A stretch of 7,420 nt of DNA from Clostridia bacterium (GTDB taxonomy: Bacteria; Bacillota; Clostridia; UMGS1810), in contig JAFVSB010000120.1 of NCBI GenBank assembly GCA_017503945.1, forward strand, positions 1-7,420, read 5' to 3'. The notes under the pieces are model-generated. The model saw nothing but the letters and a program-made list of their open reading frames with translations, ran no database searches and was not told where the DNA came from. Both the position numbers and the translations under genes were made by a program. Of this stretch, positions 5,788-7,420 are shown piece by piece (the stretch's first letter is position 1; each line of letters begins with the position of its first letter).

Positions 5788-7182
5788 ATGAAAAGAAAAC
5801 TTACAGCGATATTTCTGACAATATGCATGTGTGCTCTGTGCAGCTGCTCAGACAAAGACAAGCCAGAGCTTACCGCCACTGGAGTTAATGTATCGGTGTT
5901 TGAAGCAGGGGCAGGCAGCATCGAATCCACAGTCACCTTTTCGGGCACCTTAAGTGCAGCGGAGAGTGTGAGCGTTGTGGCAAAGGTGAATGCCAAGGCA
6001 GAGAGTGTGAGCGTGAAAGAGGGAGACTATGTAAGCGCTGGCGATGTTCTTGCCCGCCTTGATGCTACCGACATCCGCCTCAGCTATGAGCAGGCTCTCG
6101 CTGCATATGAAAGCGCGCTTGCTGGCTACAACTCGGTGGTAAATTCGTCATCTAAGCAGCAAAAATCTCAGGCAAAACAGGCACTCCTCAATGCGCAGAC
6201 TGCCTACGATCAGGCAAAGGCAAACTATGACCGTGAAAAACTCCTCTATGAAAATGCATCATCACACAAGCTTGCCGAGCAGTCAATGAACGATGCCAAA
6301 GCGGCATACGAGCGCACCAAGCAGCTATTTGATATGGGAGGTGCGAGTCAGCTTGAGCTGGATTCGGCTCGTTCAGCTTTTGTATCTGCCGAGGAAAACT
6401 ACAAAACTGCGTCTGCCACATCATCGGCAGCTTTTGATGCTGCCAAAACTGCGCTCACCAATGCGCAAAATGCTCTGAATAATGCTCAGGAAAACATCAC
6501 TCTTGCCGAAAATGCAGCTCGTTCTTCGGTGGAGACGGCATCCGCCTCGGTCAATTCTGCCCGTGCTTCTCTCAACATTGCGCAAAACAGCCTTTCCAAC
6601 ACCACCATCACCGCACCTATTTCGGGTTATGTGGCAGTGTGCAATGTGAGCGAGGGGCAAATGACAGCGGCAGGCTCGGTTGCTTTTGACATTCGAAACA
6701 CCTCTATGGTTGATGCCGAAATTAATGTCACCGAAAGCGTAATCCCGCTCATAGATGTGGGCACTAAGGCGCTCATTTCGATTGCATCGGCAAACATCGA
6801 AAATCTTGAGGGCTCGGTCACACTTGTCAACCCTGTCAAAAACGACATGACAGGTCTTTACACCGTCAAGGTGTCCATCGACAATGCCGACTCTGCCATC
6901 AAAGCAGGCATGATTGCCGACATCACCCTCACCACCGCATCGCTCGATGGCATCATCAAAGTTCCATCAAAGGCACTTATCAACGAAGGTGAGGACTACT
7001 ATGTGTATGTTGTCGATGGCAATGTGGGTAAGAAAGTCAAGGTCACAACAGGTGTCAGCGATGATGAATACACCGAAATCACCAAAGGCCTTGCAAAAGG
7101 TGACAAGGTCATTGTAGACGGCAAGGATTATCTTTCGGAAACCAACAATGAAATAAATATAACAGGCAATTATGAAATATAG
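5788..7182 (+). CDS. RND membrane-fusion adaptor lipoprotein (HlyD/AcrA-like)
   Basis: The periplasmic or extracytoplasmic adaptor that links the pump to its duct; 464 residues. The N-terminus is a lipoprotein signal, MKRKLTAIFLTICMCALCSC, with C20 as the likely lipidated cysteine (lipobox LCSC; Cys at -2 is unusual). Domains follow in AcrA order: first lipoyl half about 56-92 (VSVKEGDYVSAGDVLARLD), a long alpha-helical hairpin about 95-270 rich in Ala/Asn/Gln heptads, second lipoyl half about 271-303 (TTITAPISGYVAVCNVSEGQ), beta-barrel about 305-385, and membrane-proximal domain about 388-460 (IIKVPSKALINEGEDYYVYV). At the hairpin tip R176, L180 and S187 fit the R-x3-L-x6-S TolC-docking motif of AcrA-like adaptors. 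The hairpin is longer than in AcrA. GGGGG at 5774-5778, in the last codons of the TolC-like gene, is the likely ribosome binding site. The order pump, duct, adaptor differs from the common adaptor-first order. Confidence 0.93.
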   Translation: MKRKLTAIFLTICMCALCSCSDKDKPELTATGVNVSVFEAGAGSIESTVTFSGTLSAAESVSVVAKVNAKAESVSVKEGDYVSAGDVLARLDATDIRLSYEQALAAYESALAGYNSVVNSSSKQQKSQAKQALLNAQTAYDQAKANYDREKLLYENASSHKLAEQSMNDAKAAYERTKQLFDMGGASQLELDSARSAFVSAEENYKTASATSSAAFDAAKTALTNAQNALNNAQENITLAENAARSSVETASASVNSARASLNIAQNSLSNTTITAPISGYVAVCNVSEGQMTAAGSVAFDIRNTSMVDAEINVTESVIPLIDVGTKALISIASANIENLEGSVTLVNPVKNDMTGLYTVKVSIDNADSAIKAGMIADITLTTASLDGIIKVPSKALINEGEDYYVYVVDGNVGKKVKVTTGVSDDEYTEITKGLAKGDKVIVDGKDYLSETNNEINITGNYEI

Positions 7183-7195
7183 TAGTTGGAGAATT

Positions 7196-7420
7196 ATTAT
7201 AAATTATTGTTTATCTGTTTATCAAAGGGGAGAATCTCTCCCCTTTGCAACCCCTCTTAGCCGCTGAGTTTTGAAAGCAATTTTTTGAAAAAATCCATGC
7301 ACGCAGCGACGCACAAAAATCATTTGTGCCGCTGCTTTTGCCGTCTGCAATATATGGAATCGTTCATATGCAGCCGGCAAAGCATTATAGATTTTTTCAA
7401 AAAATTTATTCACTTTCAAA
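7196..7420. repeat. Palindromic MITE-like element, copy 2 (cut by window end)
   Basis: It begins 13 bases after the adaptor stop with the same 18-bp terminal repeat (7196-7213) as copy 1 and runs off the window. Bases 7196-7294 align with 632-730 without gaps, about 93% identical; after that the sequences diverge completely. The left-end hairpin is kept (7223-7233/7237-7247). The closing stem is stronger than in copy 1: 17 perfect pairs (7279-7295 with 7390-7406) and 8 more after a small internal loop (7270-7277 with 7413-7420). It encloses two hairpins: 7303-7317 with 7323-7335 (13 pairs, 2-base bulge) and 7337-7349 with 7369-7381. The missing right part should contain a GGGG/CCCC hairpin and the terminal repeat if this copy is complete. 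No gene is seen here. Confidence 0.75.
7223..7247. other. Left-end hairpin of palindromic element copy 2
   Basis: The same 11-bp stem as at 659-683, with loop ATC instead of AGC. It lies 40 bases after the stop of the last operon gene and is the first strong hairpin the operon transcript would reach, so it may define the mRNA 3' end despite lacking a T tract. Confidence 0.65.

Noticed and set aside
7222..7419. 65-codon open frame on the - strand
   Set aside because: It falls entirely in the palindromic element copy 2; the open frame is explained by the repeat.
632..7420. Composite transposon with the two elements as insertion sequences
   Set aside because: Neither element encodes a transposase and no target duplications are visible; simple dispersed repeats explain the layout better.

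Overview
The window reads as a chromosomal segment of a Gram-positive gut-type anaerobe of the Clostridia (Bacillota), perhaps Oscillospiraceae-like. The basis is strong Shine-Dalgarno sites, mid GC, a small DUF6512-type membrane protein, a lipoprotein adaptor, and a compact RND operon with a short TolC-like protein. The lineage is an inference; no rRNA or marker gene is present. All genes lie on the + strand.

Bases 1-123 hold a possible 3' end of an upstream gene (stop at 46-48), a GC-rich hairpin (53-77) that probably terminates it, and the ribosome binding site of the next gene. Bases 124-624 encode a 166-residue multi-pass membrane protein resembling DUF6512. A 468-base gap without genes follows. 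It holds a roughly 300-base palindromic element (632-928) and then the control region of the efflux operon. That region has a good sigma-A-type promoter (1001-1029), with its -35 box inside an 11-bp inverted repeat, and a second small dyad near the predicted transcript start.

Bases 1093-7182 form one tightly packed operon: a MarR-family regulator, an RND (HAE1/AcrB-like) inner-membrane pump, a TolC-like protein that overlaps the pump gene, and a membrane-fusion lipoprotein adaptor starting 4 bases after the TolC stop. Together they would make a drug or lipid export system, presumably repressed by the MarR protein until a ligand is present. The adaptor carries an R-x3-L-x6-S match at a predicted hairpin tip, the signature with which AcrA-type adaptors dock TolC. 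The TolC-like protein is about 60-110 residues shorter than proteobacterial TolC.

Right after the operon (from 7196) a second copy of the palindromic element begins and is cut by the window end. The first 99 bases of the two copies are about 93% identical, but the cores are unrelated in sequence. Both cores can still fold into the same plan: a closing stem and two hairpins. This pair of elements, conserved in arms and shape but not in core sequence, is the most unusual thing in the window.
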